Shown here: piece by piece, positions 7,901 through 16,071 of the stretch
Layout of the letters: each line of letters starts with the position of its first letter
How positions within the stretch are numbered: the stretch's first letter is position 1
Assembly: GCA_016929775.1 (NCBI GenBank)
Contig: JAFGIE010000204.1
Coordinates: forward strand, 1 to 39,696
Source of the DNA: Anaerolineae bacterium
Lineage (GTDB): Bacteria > Chloroflexota > Anaerolineae > JAFGEY01
DNA length: 39,696 nucleotides
Direction: 5' to 3'
Translations under genes and position numbers: made by a program
Notes under the pieces: generated by a model
What the model saw: the letters and a program-made list of their open reading frames with translations, nothing else
Told to the model about the DNA's origin: nothing
The model's database searches: none

Positions 7901-9382
7901 TTACCGTGCCCGCGGGCGATAGACGATCGTGTCCGCCAGGCGCTCGGTCTCCTGGTAGCGCATCACGATCATGGCGCGCATCTCGGGCGTCCAGCGTTCG
8001 CCCTGTGAGTCCCAACCCGGCGGGTCGTAGAGCAAGATCAGCGAGAACCCCTGGTCCCCGATCTGGCCTACCATGGGCCACTGCGACCACACCCCCGCTT
8101 CGTGCAGCTGCTTGAACTCGAAGGGCTGATAGTAGAGGCCCTTTCCCGCCAGGGGCACCAGGCCCATGTACTCATCTGCCAGCACCGGGCCCTCCGCCTG
8201 GCGGACCCACTCAGCCATGCGCGCGACCTCGTCCATGCGCGCCACCTTGCCCATGACGCGCCCCAGGTAACGATCCTCTGTCCAACGGACCATCGCCCCC
8301 ACCTGGAGGGCCAAGCAGAGAAGCAGGAGCGCGCGCAGCCACCGGCGCCGGCCCGCCCAGGCGATCAGCGCGCCCGCGGCGAGGCTGAGCGCCGCCGACA
8401 GCTCGAACATATAGTTGACACTCGACCCGACCTTGCCCACCGTCGCGGCGGACAGGGCTCCCCCGACCAGATAGGGCGCAACCACCCACCACGCGCGGGG
8501 CCGACGCCACGCCCCGAGTAGGACGTACAAACCACTGCTCGCCAACAGGTAGGGCACGTGGCGGGCCATCTCTTCGGCATAGTGCCGGACGGTGCGCCAC
8601 ACGAAACGGTTCACGTTCGCGGTGACGATGTGCGTGTAGAACCCGCCTCGGGTCAGCGCGAGGAGCGCGACCAGGACCACCCCACCCAGGAGCGCAACCC
8701 AGCCCGCGAGCGCCAGTGCGCGGCGGCGCGGACGACGGCGCAGGAGCCACGCAAAGCCCGCCAAGGGCGCAGCCAGGGCATAGCTCTGCCGCGTATAGAC
8801 TGCCGCGACCAGGAGCGCCGCCGCGCCGATCAGGCCCGCGCGCCCTTTTCCCCAGCGCACGAGCACGTACAAGCCGGCGCAGCTCAGCCCCAGGGCGAGC
8901 GAATCGACCCGCACAAAGGACGACCAGTGCACGACGTAGGGGAAGGCGATCAGCAGCATCCCGCCGGAGAGCGCTGCGAGCGCGTCTCCGGTGGTTGCGT
9001 GCAGGATCAGGCCACAGCACAGCGCGGCGCTAAGCAGACTTACCGTCGAGAGCGCGCGCCCGTACCAGAGCGCCGGCCCAAAGAGGCGCACCAGGGGCGC
9101 CTGGAGGAGCGGGTAGAGGGGCGGATAGTTCGACACGTTGTAGGGCGGGATCGCCAGGTCGGTCGGGTAGATGCTCTCCAGGCGCGAGAGACGGACCGCC
9201 TGATCGAGGATCGGCCCTTCGCCATAGTCCAGCGGGTAGGGAAAGCGGATCGCCGCCCAGTCGTGCGCCAAGAGCGCGACCGCAGCGACGGCGAGCGAGT
9301 ACACCACGAGCGCCGCCGCTAGCGCGAGGGCGATCTGCGCAGCGCGTTCCAGGCTGCGTTTCCTCCGGGTCGGGGTCTCCAT
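7901..9382 (-). CDS. GT-C type membrane glycosyltransferase (GT39/GT87-like)
   Basis: A 493-residue integral membrane protein with about ten to twelve helices and a soluble C-terminal part of about 120 residues. The acidic motif DYGEGPILDQ in the first outer loop (about residues 45-55), followed by NYPPLYPLL, matches bacterial GT-C enzymes that use polyprenyl-phosphate sugars on the outer membrane face; the acidic residue there is normally catalytic. A hydrophobic helix precedes the loop and Arg-rich cytoplasmic loops (LLRRRPRRR) separate later helices. ATG 9382 is preferred over the longer frame (to 9463) because a GGGAGTGG site precedes it and the promoter at 9422-9449 overlaps the extension. 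The gene stands alone. Acceptor and donor are unknown. Confidence 0.8.
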   Translation of the reverse strand: METPTRRKRSLERAAQIALALAAALVVYSLAVAAVALLAHDWAAIRFPYPLDYGEGPILDQAVRLSRLESIYPTDLAIPPYNVSNYPPLYPLLQAPLVRLFGPALWYGRALSTVSLLSAALCCGLILHATTGDALAALSGGMLLIAFPYVVHWSSFVRVDSLALGLSCAGLYVLVRWGKGRAGLIGAAALLVAAVYTRQSYALAAPLAGFAWLLRRRPRRRALALAGWVALLGGVVLVALLALTRGGFYTHIVTANVNRFVWRTVRHYAEEMARHVPYLLASSGLYVLLGAWRRPRAWWVVAPYLVGGALSAATVGKVGSSVNYMFELSAALSLAAGALIAWAGRRRWLRALLLLCLALQVGAMVRWTEDRYLGRVMGKVARMDEVARMAEWVRQAEGPVLADEYMGLVPLAGKGLYYQPFEFKQLHEAGVWSQWPMVGQIGDQGFSLILLYDPPGWDSQGERWTPEMRAMIVMRYQETERLADTIVYRPRAR

Positions 9383-9421
9383 AGCGTGCCACTCCCATGT
9401 GCCGATTTGCGCGTGCCGCGG

Positions 9422-9449
9422 ATCATACCACATCCCGCGCCGACGGCAA
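9422..9449 (-). promoter_or_regulatory. Sigma-70 promoter for the GT-C gene
   Basis: On the minus strand, TTGCCG, 16 bp, TATGAT, about 40 bp upstream of the ATG at 9382. Confidence 0.5.
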
Positions 9450-9469
9450 GTGCGCTCCGCCACCCCGCT

Positions 9470-9495
9470 CGTGCCTACGCTCCAACGTAGGCACG
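9470..9495. repeat. Perfect 10-bp inverted repeat between divergent genes
   Basis: CGTGCCTACG, a 6-nt spacer, then CGTAGGCACG; the arms are exact complements. It lies between the outward-facing promoters of the GT-C and methyltransferase genes, 33 bp before the -35 of the latter. It has no T-run on either side, so an operator or a palindromic repeat is more likely than a terminator. Confidence 0.6.
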
Positions 9496-9527
9496 CCCAC
9501 CGCGCAGCGCAGTCCTAGGGACAGAGA

Positions 9528-9556
9528 TTGCCGGCTCCGGAGGCTAGGTGTACAAT
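9528..9556 (+). promoter_or_regulatory. Sigma-70 promoter for the DNA methyltransferase gene
   Basis: TTGCCG, exactly 17 bp, TACAAT. Transcription would start near 9563, giving a leader of about 55 nt before the ATG at 9618. A longer in-frame reading that starts at 9528 would place its first codons inside this promoter, which argues against it. Confidence 0.7.
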
Positions 9557-9617
9557 GTGGGCAGTGCGCCCAACGGTACCTGCTCAACAGGCAGGACTGC
9601 AGACAGGATCCCGCTGT

Positions 9618-10451
9618 ATGAACAACGCCCGAATCGCTAACCCGACCAGGCTGGACGGCGCCCGTGTCGCGCAGACAGAGCTTACTCCCCCGCTCAAGTG
9701 GGCTGGGGGAAAGCGATGGCTCGTGCCCGTGCTGTGCGATCTCTGGTCAGCGCACAGTCACAGGCGGCTCGTCGAGCCGTTCGTGGGCGGCATGGCAGTT
9801 GCCTTGGGACTGCTGCCGGGAGAGGCGCTGCTCAACGACATCAACGCGCACCTGATCAACTTTTACCGCTGGCTGCGGAGCGGACTCGTGATCGGCGCCG
9901 AGATGCGCAATGACAAGGCGCTCTATTACCGGCACCGCGCACGGTTCAACGAGCTGATCCGCCAAGCAAGGCATGACTCGCAGGAATCGGCAGAGCTGTT
10001 CTACTATCTCAACCGCACCGGGTACAATGGCCTGTGCCGCTTTAACAAGAAGGGCTTCTTTAACGTCCCGTTTGGCCGGTACAAGCACATCAACTACATC
10101 TCGGACTTGAGCGCCTATGCTCCTGTCCTTGCGGACTGGCAGTTCGCGTGCCTAGACTTTGAGGACCTCGCATTGGACGCAACGGACCTGGTCTACGCCG
10201 ACCCGCCCTACGACGTCGAGTTCACGTCGTACAGCGCGTGCGGCTTTGACTGGGACGACCAGGTACGGTTGGCCGAGTGGCTGTCGCGCCACTCAGGCCC
10301 GGTCGTCGCCTCCAACCAAGCCACCGAACGGATCCAACACCTCTACCGAACTCTGGGCTTTGAGATCACGCTCCTGATGGCGCCGCGCCGCATTTCGTGC
10401 AACGGAGACCGCCGCCCGGCGATGGAGATCCTGGCGACCAGGCACATCTAG
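9618..10451 (+). CDS. Dam-type DNA adenine-N6 methyltransferase (D12 class)
   Basis: A 277-residue S-adenosylmethionine-dependent DNA methyltransferase of the alpha (D12) class, like Dam and M.DpnII. The SAM-binding entry is PPLKWAGGKRWL (24-35), followed by the FVGG motif (55-58). The catalytic DPPY is at 195-198. The stretch RTGYNGLCRFN...FNVPFGRYK (133-156) closely resembles the DNA-recognition part of Dam, so GATC is the likely target; this is inference. No endonuclease gene lies beside it, so it looks like an orphan methyltransferase with a regulatory, repair or anti-restriction role. The start is chosen from the upstream promoter, with a weak ACAGGA site. It converges on the DUF4037 gene, 35 nt away. 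Confidence 0.93.
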   Translation: MNNARIANPTRLDGARVAQTELTPPLKWAGGKRWLVPVLCDLWSAHSHRRLVEPFVGGMAVALGLLPGEALLNDINAHLINFYRWLRSGLVIGAEMRNDKALYYRHRARFNELIRQARHDSQESAELFYYLNRTGYNGLCRFNKKGFFNVPFGRYKHINYISDLSAYAPVLADWQFACLDFEDLALDATDLVYADPPYDVEFTSYSACGFDWDDQVRLAEWLSRHSGPVVASNQATERIQHLYRTLGFEITLLMAPRRISCNGDRRPAMEILATRHI

Positions 10452-10486
10452 GCAGTCCCCCCGTAGCTTGGACCGACCCCGCACCC

Positions 10487-11575
10487 TCAGCCATAGATCG
10501 CGCGCAGCCGCCGCATATGGCCCAGGTGGTCGAGCACGTCGGTCGAGTCGACGAACTGGTCGACCGAACCGACGTGCGCAGGCAGCGCGCGCACGGCGGG
10601 ATCCACGATCGCCGCACGCAGCGCACGCGCAAAGCGGTCGGCGTCGATCACCATGTAGGGTCGCGCGTGAAAGCGCACGACATCGACCCGCAGCGGATGG
10701 GTGATCCCCAGGGCATTGTGCATCTCGGCAACCGCCGTGTACGCCGTGGAGAGATGCGTCTCGCGCTCACGCCACGTCGCCGCACGCCACATGCCATCGA
10801 ACGCCGGGCGCATCCGCGCCGCACACGACAACCGCGCAAAAGCCGTGCCGAACCACTTGGCATAGGGCGCGTACTGGCGCTCGATCAGGAAGCAGAGCGC
10901 CATCACCTCGCGCACCAGGCGCGCCGCGATCAGGCGCGAACCGAGTTCGTCGCCCACATCGCCACACCGCGCCATGAACGGTTCGAGCTGCGCGATGCGC
11001 GCCCACTGCGCCTCGAGCAGGTAGAGCCACACGTCGTGGGGATAGTAACGCAGGCGCTCGCGGACCGGTTCCAGCTCGCCGATCCCGTCGTGAAAGACAC
11101 GCCCGCTGGCGATCGTGCACAGGCGTTGCTGGGGAAAGGCAAGCCACTCGGCGAGTTCGGGCGCGCGGGATGGGTCATACCCCAGGTAGCGGACAAAGAA
11201 AGAGCGAACCGTCCGGATCTGTACCTGGTGGTAGATCGGCCCGCTCTCCTCGGCTTGCATCACGGTCGTCCCGTCGTCGTGATGGCCAAAACTGGTCGAA
11301 TAGCCGCGGACCTCGCGCGGCAGCGCGCTGCTCAGCGCCTCGTCGATCGCGTCTCCCAGCCGGTCATGGTCGGCGTCGGCGAGGTAGAGCGTGAGCTTGG
11401 GCCCCCAGTCGTGATCCATCGACTGAGGCGTATCGTAGCCGAGCACGTCGGAGCCATAGTCCAGGCGCGCCGCCGCGTGCGGGAGGCCCGGGAAGCGCGC
11501 GTCGAGGACCGGGCGCACGCCCTCCCAGTACAGCAGCTCGCTCAGCTCGATCCCGTGCATGAATGGACGGGACAC
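10487..11575 (-). CDS. DUF4037 nucleotidyltransferase-fold protein
   Basis: A 362-residue protein of the DUF4037 family, which has a nucleotidyltransferase-like N-terminal domain. The expected metal motif is visible: GSDVLG (about 41-46), then DHDWGPKLTLYL (about 54-65), corresponding to the GS and DxD elements. The rest is helical, with many Trp, Tyr and Arg. The biochemical role of the family is not established; resemblance to antibiotic nucleotidyltransferases suggests modification of a small molecule. The start is GTG at 11575 with AGGAGG 6-7 nt upstream. It begins 30 nt after the sulfatase gene and is probably third in a nitroreductase-sulfatase-DUF4037 transcript. Confidence 0.85.
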   Translation of the reverse strand: MSRPFMHGIELSELLYWEGVRPVLDARFPGLPHAAARLDYGSDVLGYDTPQSMDHDWGPKLTLYLADADHDRLGDAIDEALSSALPREVRGYSTSFGHHDDGTTVMQAEESGPIYHQVQIRTVRSFFVRYLGYDPSRAPELAEWLAFPQQRLCTIASGRVFHDGIGELEPVRERLRYYPHDVWLYLLEAQWARIAQLEPFMARCGDVGDELGSRLIAARLVREVMALCFLIERQYAPYAKWFGTAFARLSCAARMRPAFDGMWRAATWRERETHLSTAYTAVAEMHNALGITHPLRVDVVRFHARPYMVIDADRFARALRAAIVDPAVRALPAHVGSVDQFVDSTDVLDHLGHMRRLRAIYG

Positions 11576-11605
11576 CGGCGCCTCCTGTGGCGATCGACGG
11601 TTCGC

Positions 11606-13075
11606 TCAGGGCATGGGGGCGCCCGCCCCGCGGAAGGCCTCGGCGGGACCGTACGGCGCCAAGCCGACCGTGATGTAGGGGTTGATCGCACTATCGTCCT
11701 CGCGGTAGGCAAAGCGCCACATGCGGCGGCACATGTCGCGCACGACCCCCTCGTACGCCGGATCGTCCGCCAGGTTGCGCATCTCGTCGGGATCTGCGCG
11801 CAGGTCGTACAGCTCGTCCCGGTCAAACCCGTTGTAAACGTACTTCCAACCGTCGGTCATCACCGAACGCTGCGTGTAGTAGAGCTCGACGCCGTTGCAC
11901 TGGGTGTGGATCTCGTCCCGCCACTGGGCGGGCGTCTCGCCCCACAAGTAGGGCGCCAGGCTCGCGCCGGCAAAATGCCGGTCCGCGGGCACGCCCGCCA
12001 GCTCGAGGAAGGTGGGCGCAAAGTCAGCCAGCGAGACAAACGCATCCACCTCGCGCCCCGGCTGCGCGATCCCGGCGGGCCAACGGCAGACGGCGGGCAC
12101 ATGATAGGCGCCCCGGAAGCACGGGATCCCCTTGGCAAACAAGCCATGCTCGCCACAGTAGTCGCCGTGGTCGGCGCAGTAGAGGACCAACGTGTTCTCC
12201 GCCGCGCCGCTCTGCTCCAGCGCTTCGAGCAGGCGCCCGAACAGGTGATCGAGGTAGCTGCAGTAGGCCCAGAAATGGCGGATCCCCTCGCGTACCTCTC
12301 GTTCGCAGAGCTGACCGAAGCGCATGTCGCGCATGCGGCGATAGATCGCCGGCTTGTCCGCCATCTCGTCGGCATAGCTCGCCGGTAGCCGGACGTCGTC
12401 GAGGTCATACAGATCCAGGTAGCGCTGCGGGACGACGTAGGGATCGTGGGGCGCGATGGCGCCAACGTACAGACACCACGGGTCCGCGCCCCTGACGAGC
12501 ACAGGCAGCAGCTCGAGGGCAATGCCGACGGCGGTCTCGTCGTGCCGGTTGCCTTCATCGCTGCCTGTACCGTAGAGACGGTAGGTACCGTACCCGGGGC
12601 GCAAGATCTCACCCTCGCCGCGCGGGGTAGGCTCGGGCGTCTGCGCTTGCTCGCGGTAGTGGTCCCAGCGCACGCCGTGATGTGTGCCCTTGGCGCCGCT
12701 GACATAGTGCTCGGTCCAGCCATGGTCGGCGGGCCCGCTCTCGACGCTGACGTGCCACTTGCCGGAAAAGTGCATGTCGTACCCGGCTTGCGCCAGGTCC
12801 TCGCTCCACAGCCGGACGCCCTCGTTGAGGCCATAGCTCAGCGCCTGCCGGTTGCAGACATTGTTCCAGACCCCGTGTCGCGAGGGGTAGAGCCCGCTAT
12901 GAAAGGTGGCGCGCGACGGGCAGCAGTGGGGCGAGGGACAGAACGCACGGCTAAAGGTCACGCCCTGCGCGCCAAACCGTTCCAGGTGCGGCGCGACGAC
13001 CGGATGTCCAGGTCGCACCGTGTCGGCGCGCTGGTGGTCGGTCATAAAGATCAGGATGTTGGGGGGTGTGCTCAC
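11606..13075 (-). CDS. Sulfatase (formylglycine-dependent)
   Basis: A 489-residue type I sulfatase that hydrolyses sulfate esters. The maturation motif CCPSR (51-55) follows the CxPSR rule, with Cys51 as the residue converted to formylglycine. Metal ligands appear early in LIFMTDHQRAD (Asp13) and late in LYCADHGDYCGEHG. The GKWH motif for the active-site Lys and His is present. There is no signal peptide, so the enzyme appears cytoplasmic and would act on an imported substrate, and maturation needs a separate enzyme not seen here. The preferred start is GTG 13075 with GGAGGAG 6 nt upstream; a longer frame to 13123 would overlap the nitroreductase. The substrate may be a sulfated sugar, a choline ester or a phosphonate relative. 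Confidence 0.92.
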   Translation of the reverse strand: MSTPPNILIFMTDHQRADTVRPGHPVVAPHLERFGAQGVTFSRAFCPSPHCCPSRATFHSGLYPSRHGVWNNVCNRQALSYGLNEGVRLWSEDLAQAGYDMHFSGKWHVSVESGPADHGWTEHYVSGAKGTHHGVRWDHYREQAQTPEPTPRGEGEILRPGYGTYRLYGTGSDEGNRHDETAVGIALELLPVLVRGADPWCLYVGAIAPHDPYVVPQRYLDLYDLDDVRLPASYADEMADKPAIYRRMRDMRFGQLCEREVREGIRHFWAYCSYLDHLFGRLLEALEQSGAAENTLVLYCADHGDYCGEHGLFAKGIPCFRGAYHVPAVCRWPAGIAQPGREVDAFVSLADFAPTFLELAGVPADRHFAGASLAPYLWGETPAQWRDEIHTQCNGVELYYTQRSVMTDGWKYVYNGFDRDELYDLRADPDEMRNLADDPAYEGVVRDMCRRMWRFAYREDDSAINPYITVGLAPYGPAEAFRGAGAPMP

Positions 13076-13115
13076 GCTTCTCTCCTCCATTACCGCCGAG
13101 ACCGTGCGCGGCGGG

Positions 13116-13784
13116 TCAGACATAGGTCACGATCTCGTCCAGGGGCTTCTTGTCGATCTCGGGCACGGTCACACCCGGCGCCGGGTAGCCGACGGCGAGC
13201 AGCAGAAAGGGGCGCTCGTTCGCGGGGCGATCGAGGATCGCGCTCAGGAAGCCCATCGGACTCGGGGTGTAGGGCAAGGCGGCAAGCCCCGCGTGGTGCA
13301 CGGCTGCGATCAGGAAACCGGTGGCGATGCCGACCGAGCGAGTGACATAGTAGTGCTGCACGCGATGGCCCTGCACGTCGAGGCCATAGCGCTGCGCCAA
13401 GATCGCGATCAGGTAGGGCGCCTGCTCGAGGAAAGGCTTGTGCGGGTCGGTGCCCAGGGGGGCAAGCGCGCCCAGCCACTCCTCCGATGCGCGCCGCTCA
13501 TAGAACGCGCGCTCGGTCTCCTCCGCCGCCTCCCGGATCCGGCGCTTGACGGCAGGGTCTGCCACGACCACAAAGTGCCAGGGCTGCATGTTGGCCCCAC
13601 TGGGCGCCGTCCCTGCCGTGCGCAGGCAGTCGTCGATCACGGCGCGGGGCACAGGCTGATCGGAGAACGCGCGCACACTGCGCCGCAAGCGAAGCTCGGC
13701 ATAGTACGCTGCCGCGCGCTGTTGCATCTCTTCCGGGGGAAACGGGCCATATCTGGACAGGGGGACGGTGCGTCGTTCGGACAT
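13116..13784 (-). CDS. Nitroreductase-family flavoprotein, iodotyrosine-deiodinase-like
   Basis: A 222-residue FMN enzyme of the nitroreductase superfamily. RRSVR (34-38) and [16 protein letters not shown] (59-74) are the FMN-binding segments. Gly/Ala after APS, and the lid-region segment [12 protein letters not shown] (115-126), resemble the iodotyrosine deiodinase branch rather than classic nitroreductases, so reductive dehalogenation or reduction of a halogenated or nitro aromatic is possible. The second FMN site is seen in [15 protein letters not shown] (194-208). The ATG has GAGGTGGAG upstream. It is the first gene of a run with the sulfatase (40 nt gap) and DUF4037. No promoter was recognised in the 112-nt gap behind rpiB. 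Confidence 0.88.
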   Translation of the reverse strand: MSERRTVPLSRYGPFPPEEMQQRAAAYYAELRLRRSVRAFSDQPVPRAVIDDCLRTAGTAPSGANMQPWHFVVVADPAVKRRIREAAEETERAFYERRASEEWLGALAPLGTDPHKPFLEQAPYLIAILAQRYGLDVQGHRVQHYYVTRSVGIATGFLIAAVHHAGLAALPYTPSPMGFLSAILDRPANERPFLLLAVGYPAPGVTVPEIDKKPLDEIVTYV

Positions 13785-13827
13785 ACGGGCTCCACCTCTT
13801 CTAGGAGCGCCCAGCGGAAGGGCGACC

Positions 13828-13849
13828 GGCGCCGCCCAGCAGCGGCGCC
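13828..13849 (-). terminator. Hairpin downstream of rpiB
   Basis: GGCGCCGC, a 6-nt loop, GCGGCGCC: a perfect 8-bp stem in the gap after rpiB. There is no T-run, so an intrinsic terminator is only a guess; it may simply separate rpiB from the nitroreductase run. Confidence 0.4.
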
Positions 13850-13896
13850 CGGGCAGCGGCGCAGCCTACGCCCGCCGCGCGCCTAACCGGATGCGC

Positions 13897-14349
13897 CTAC
13901 TGGTCGCACCAGGCCTCTTCCACGGCGGCGATCTGGCGCACCCGGCGCGCGTGGCGCCCGCCCTCAAAGGTCGCACCAAGCCACGCGTCGACCGCCGACC
14001 GGGCCACGTCAGCTGTGACCAGCCGTTGGCCGATCGCGACCACGTTGGCGTCATTGTGCGCGCGCGCATAGCGCGCCGACGCGTCGTTCCAGATCACGGC
14101 ACAGCGCACGCCGGCGACCTTGTTGGCGACGATCGCCTCACCGTTGCCGGACCCGCCGAACACGACGCCCAGGTCATATTCGCCGCGCCCGACCGCTTCG
14201 GCAGCAGGGCGGATGAAGAGCGGGTAGTCGACCGAGTCCTCGGACCGGGTGCCAAAGTCCTGTACCGTGTAGCCCAGGTCGGTCAGATGCGCCTTGATCG
14301 CTTCCTTGAGCAGGAAACCGGCGTGATCGGATGCCACGGCAATCTTCAT
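13897..14349 (-). CDS. rpiB: Ribose-5-phosphate isomerase B
   Basis: A 150-residue RpiB/LacA/LacB-type isomerase that interconverts ribose 5-phosphate and ribulose 5-phosphate in the pentose phosphate pathway (cytoplasm). The N-terminus MKIAVASDHAGF is characteristic. The active-site loop reads GGSGNGEAI, with Glu71 in place of the catalytic Cys of the E. coli-type enzyme, as in the actinobacterial form where a Glu acts as the base. ANKVAGVRCA follows. The frame runs to 14376, but ATG 14349 has a GGGAGGTAG site and begins at the conserved methionine. It is transcribed from the promoter at 14368-14396, divergent from tig. Confidence 0.96.
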   Translation of the reverse strand: MKIAVASDHAGFLLKEAIKAHLTDLGYTVQDFGTRSEDSVDYPLFIRPAAEAVGRGEYDLGVVFGGSGNGEAIVANKVAGVRCAVIWNDASARYARAHNDANVVAIGQRLVTADVARSAVDAWLGATFEGGRHARRVRQIAAVEEAWCDQ

Positions 14350-14367
14350 ATCTACCTCCCGCTCGCG

Positions 14368-14396
14368 GTTATACACCTACAGTCGTCCGGTGTCAA
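14368..14396 (-). promoter_or_regulatory. Sigma-70 promoter for rpiB
   Basis: On the minus strand, TTGACA (perfect -35), exactly 17 bp, TATAAC. It lies about 18 bp before the ATG at 14349, which gives a short leader and rules out the longer start at 14376. Confidence 0.75.
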
Positions 14397-14436
14397 GACC
14401 GTCGGCATGGTCGTTTTCGACTTTTCGTCTGAACTG

Positions 14437-14445
14437 TGCTATACT
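14437..14445 (+). promoter_or_regulatory. Extended -10 promoter for tig-clpP-clpX
   Basis: TGC followed by TATACT, an extended -10 element. No good -35 is seen at the right distance (TTCGAC at 18 bp is weak). Transcription would begin near 14452, which leaves the TTG at 14481 as the first usable start of tig. Confidence 0.6.
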
Positions 14446-14480
14446 ATGCCTTCGATAACTTGACGAGAAAGGAATCGCCC

Positions 14481-16019
14481 TTGAAAGTCACTACCGAACG
14501 CCAGGAGAACTGTGTCTTCCAACTCGACATCGCTGTTGAGCCAGCGGAAGAGAACGCCTACCTACGTCGCTCCGCGCGCACGCTGTCCAGGGAGTATCGC
14601 ATTCCTGGCTTCCGCCCGGGCAAGGCGCCCTATGACGTGATCGTGCAGCGCCTGGGGATCGACACGGTCCGCGCACAGGTCGTGGACCAGTTCGGCGACG
14701 AGATCTTTGAGCAAGGCCTCGCCGAGAGCGGGCTGGAGCCGATCGATCAGGCGTCGCTGCAGGACGTCACCTGGGAGCCGCTGACCCTGCATCTCAGCGT
14801 GCCCGTTGGGCCCGAGGTGGCGCTTGGCGACTATCGCGCGATCCGCGTCCACTGGGGCGTGCCCGAGGTGACCGAAGATCAGGTCAACGCGGAGCTGCTC
14901 GAGCTCCAAAAAGGCCAGTCTGAGTGGCGCCCCGACAACCGGCCCGCGGCGTTGGGGGACCAGGTGGTGCTTAACGTCAAAGGCACGGTCGAGGGCGAGC
15001 TGGTGCTCGAGAACACGGACCGAGAGATCATCCTCGATGCCGATTCTCCCTATCCCGTTCCCGGGTTCGCGGCAGCCGTGGTCGGCATGATGCCGGGAGA
15101 AATGCGCGAGTTCGAACTCGCTTACCCCGACCACCACTATAACGCCGAGATCGCCGGCAAGACCGGGCATTTCGAGGTCTCCCTGAACGAGATCCGGGTC
15201 GAAGTCCTCCCCGAGCTGGACGACGAGTTCGCCGCACTGGTTGGCGACTATGAGAACCTGGAACAGCTCAAGAGCAGCGTCCGCAGCTCCCTCGAAGAGA
15301 AAGTCTTGGAGCAGGCAGAGGCCGAGTACGAGGAGCAGATCTGGGAAAAGCTGGGCGAGACGGCGAGCGTCGAGTACCCACTGGTGATGGTCGACCGCGA
15401 ACTAGAGGCGATCAAGCGCCAGCTGGAGCAACGGCTCGAGCAGCAGAACATCGACCTCGAGTCGTACTTTCGGCTGACCAACACGACCGAAGAGGACTGG
15501 CAGACCGAGGTGCGCCCCCAGGCCGAGCAGCGCCTGCGCCGTGGGCTGATCTTGGCAGAGGTAATCCAGACGGGGAAACTGGCGCTCGAGCCGGTCGAAG
15601 TAGCAACCGAGATCGAGCGCCTGCTCGAGGAATTCGGCGATCAGGGCGAACGCTTCCGCGAGATGCTCGAGTCCCCGGCGGGCACGATGTCGATCACGGA
15701 GCGCCTGCTGACAGAGAAGGCGATCGCCCGGCTCAAGAGCATCGCACGCGGCCAAGAACCACCGATCGAGCCGTCTGAGCCGGCGGAGCAGACCCCGGCG
15801 GAGGAGACTCCGGCGGAGCAGACCCCGGCGGAGGAGACTCCGGCGGAGCAGACCCCGGCGGAAGAGACCCCGGCAGAGCAGACCCCGGCGGAGCAGACTC
15901 CGGTGGAAGAGACCCCGGCGGAGCAGACTCCGGCGGAAGAGGCCCCGGCGGAGCAGACCCCGGCGGAGCAGACTCCGGTGGAAGAGACCCCGGCGGGCGT
16001 TCGGACCGAGGACGAGTAG
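14481..16019 (+). CDS. tig: Trigger factor with a repetitive acidic tail
   Basis: A 512-residue ribosome-associated chaperone that receives nascent chains at the exit tunnel. The ribosome-binding loop GFRPGKAP (43-50) is intact. The FKBP-type peptidyl-prolyl isomerase domain spans about 150-240 ([27 protein letters not shown]), and the C-terminal chaperone arms run to about 425. Beyond that, residues 434-503 form fourteen pentapeptides of the type PAE(Q/E)T, far longer than the ordinary end of trigger factor (E. coli 432 residues). The start is TTG with AGAAAGGA 7-8 nt upstream; the longer frame starting at 14436 lies inside the promoter. It is the first gene of an operon with clpP and clpX, a widespread arrangement linking folding and proteolysis. 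Confidence 0.96.
   Translation: MKVTTERQENCVFQLDIAVEPAEENAYLRRSARTLSREYRIPGFRPGKAPYDVIVQRLGIDTVRAQVVDQFGDEIFEQGLAESGLEPIDQASLQDVTWEPLTLHLSVPVGPEVALGDYRAIRVHWGVPEVTEDQVNAELLELQKGQSEWRPDNRPAALGDQVVLNVKGTVEGELVLENTDREIILDADSPYPVPGFAAAVVGMMPGEMREFELAYPDHHYNAEIAGKTGHFEVSLNEIRVEVLPELDDEFAALVGDYENLEQLKSSVRSSLEEKVLEQAEAEYEEQIWEKLGETASVEYPLVMVDRELEAIKRQLEQRLEQQNIDLESYFRLTNTTEEDWQTEVRPQAEQRLRRGLILAEVIQTGKLALEPVEVATEIERLLEEFGDQGERFREMLESPAGTMSITERLLTEKAIARLKSIARGQEPPIEPSEPAEQTPAEETPAEQTPAEETPAEQTPAEETPAEQTPAEQTPVEETPAEQTPAEEAPAEQTPAEQTPVEETPAGVRTEDE
15780..15989 (+). repeat. Fourteen tandem 15-bp units inside tig
   Basis: Units of CCGGCGGAGCAGACC type, encoding [15 protein letters not shown] and PAEEA. 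The triplet [15 protein letters not shown] occurs twice (units 7-9 and 12-14), which suggests that larger blocks were duplicated. Copy number could vary by slippage without shifting the frame. Confidence 0.95.
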
Positions 16020-16071
16020 GTCCGGGGCCCGATGTGACATACAGATAGAGCATGTATCGAGAGGAACAGAT

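Noticed and set aside
10397..12388. A 663-codon open frame on the plus strand opposite the DUF4037 and sulfatase genes
   Set aside because: It is rich in Arg, His, Val and Gln, has no ribosome binding site or recognisable domain, and lies fully opposite two well-supported genes. Long antisense frames are expected at this GC content.
15780..15989. CRISPR array or minisatellite outside a gene
   Set aside because: The units are contiguous, 15 bp, in frame within tig and have no spacers.
15733..16053. A Pro/Ser-rich frame antisense to the tig repeat
   Set aside because: It only mirrors the 15-bp repeat of tig and has no start signals of its own.
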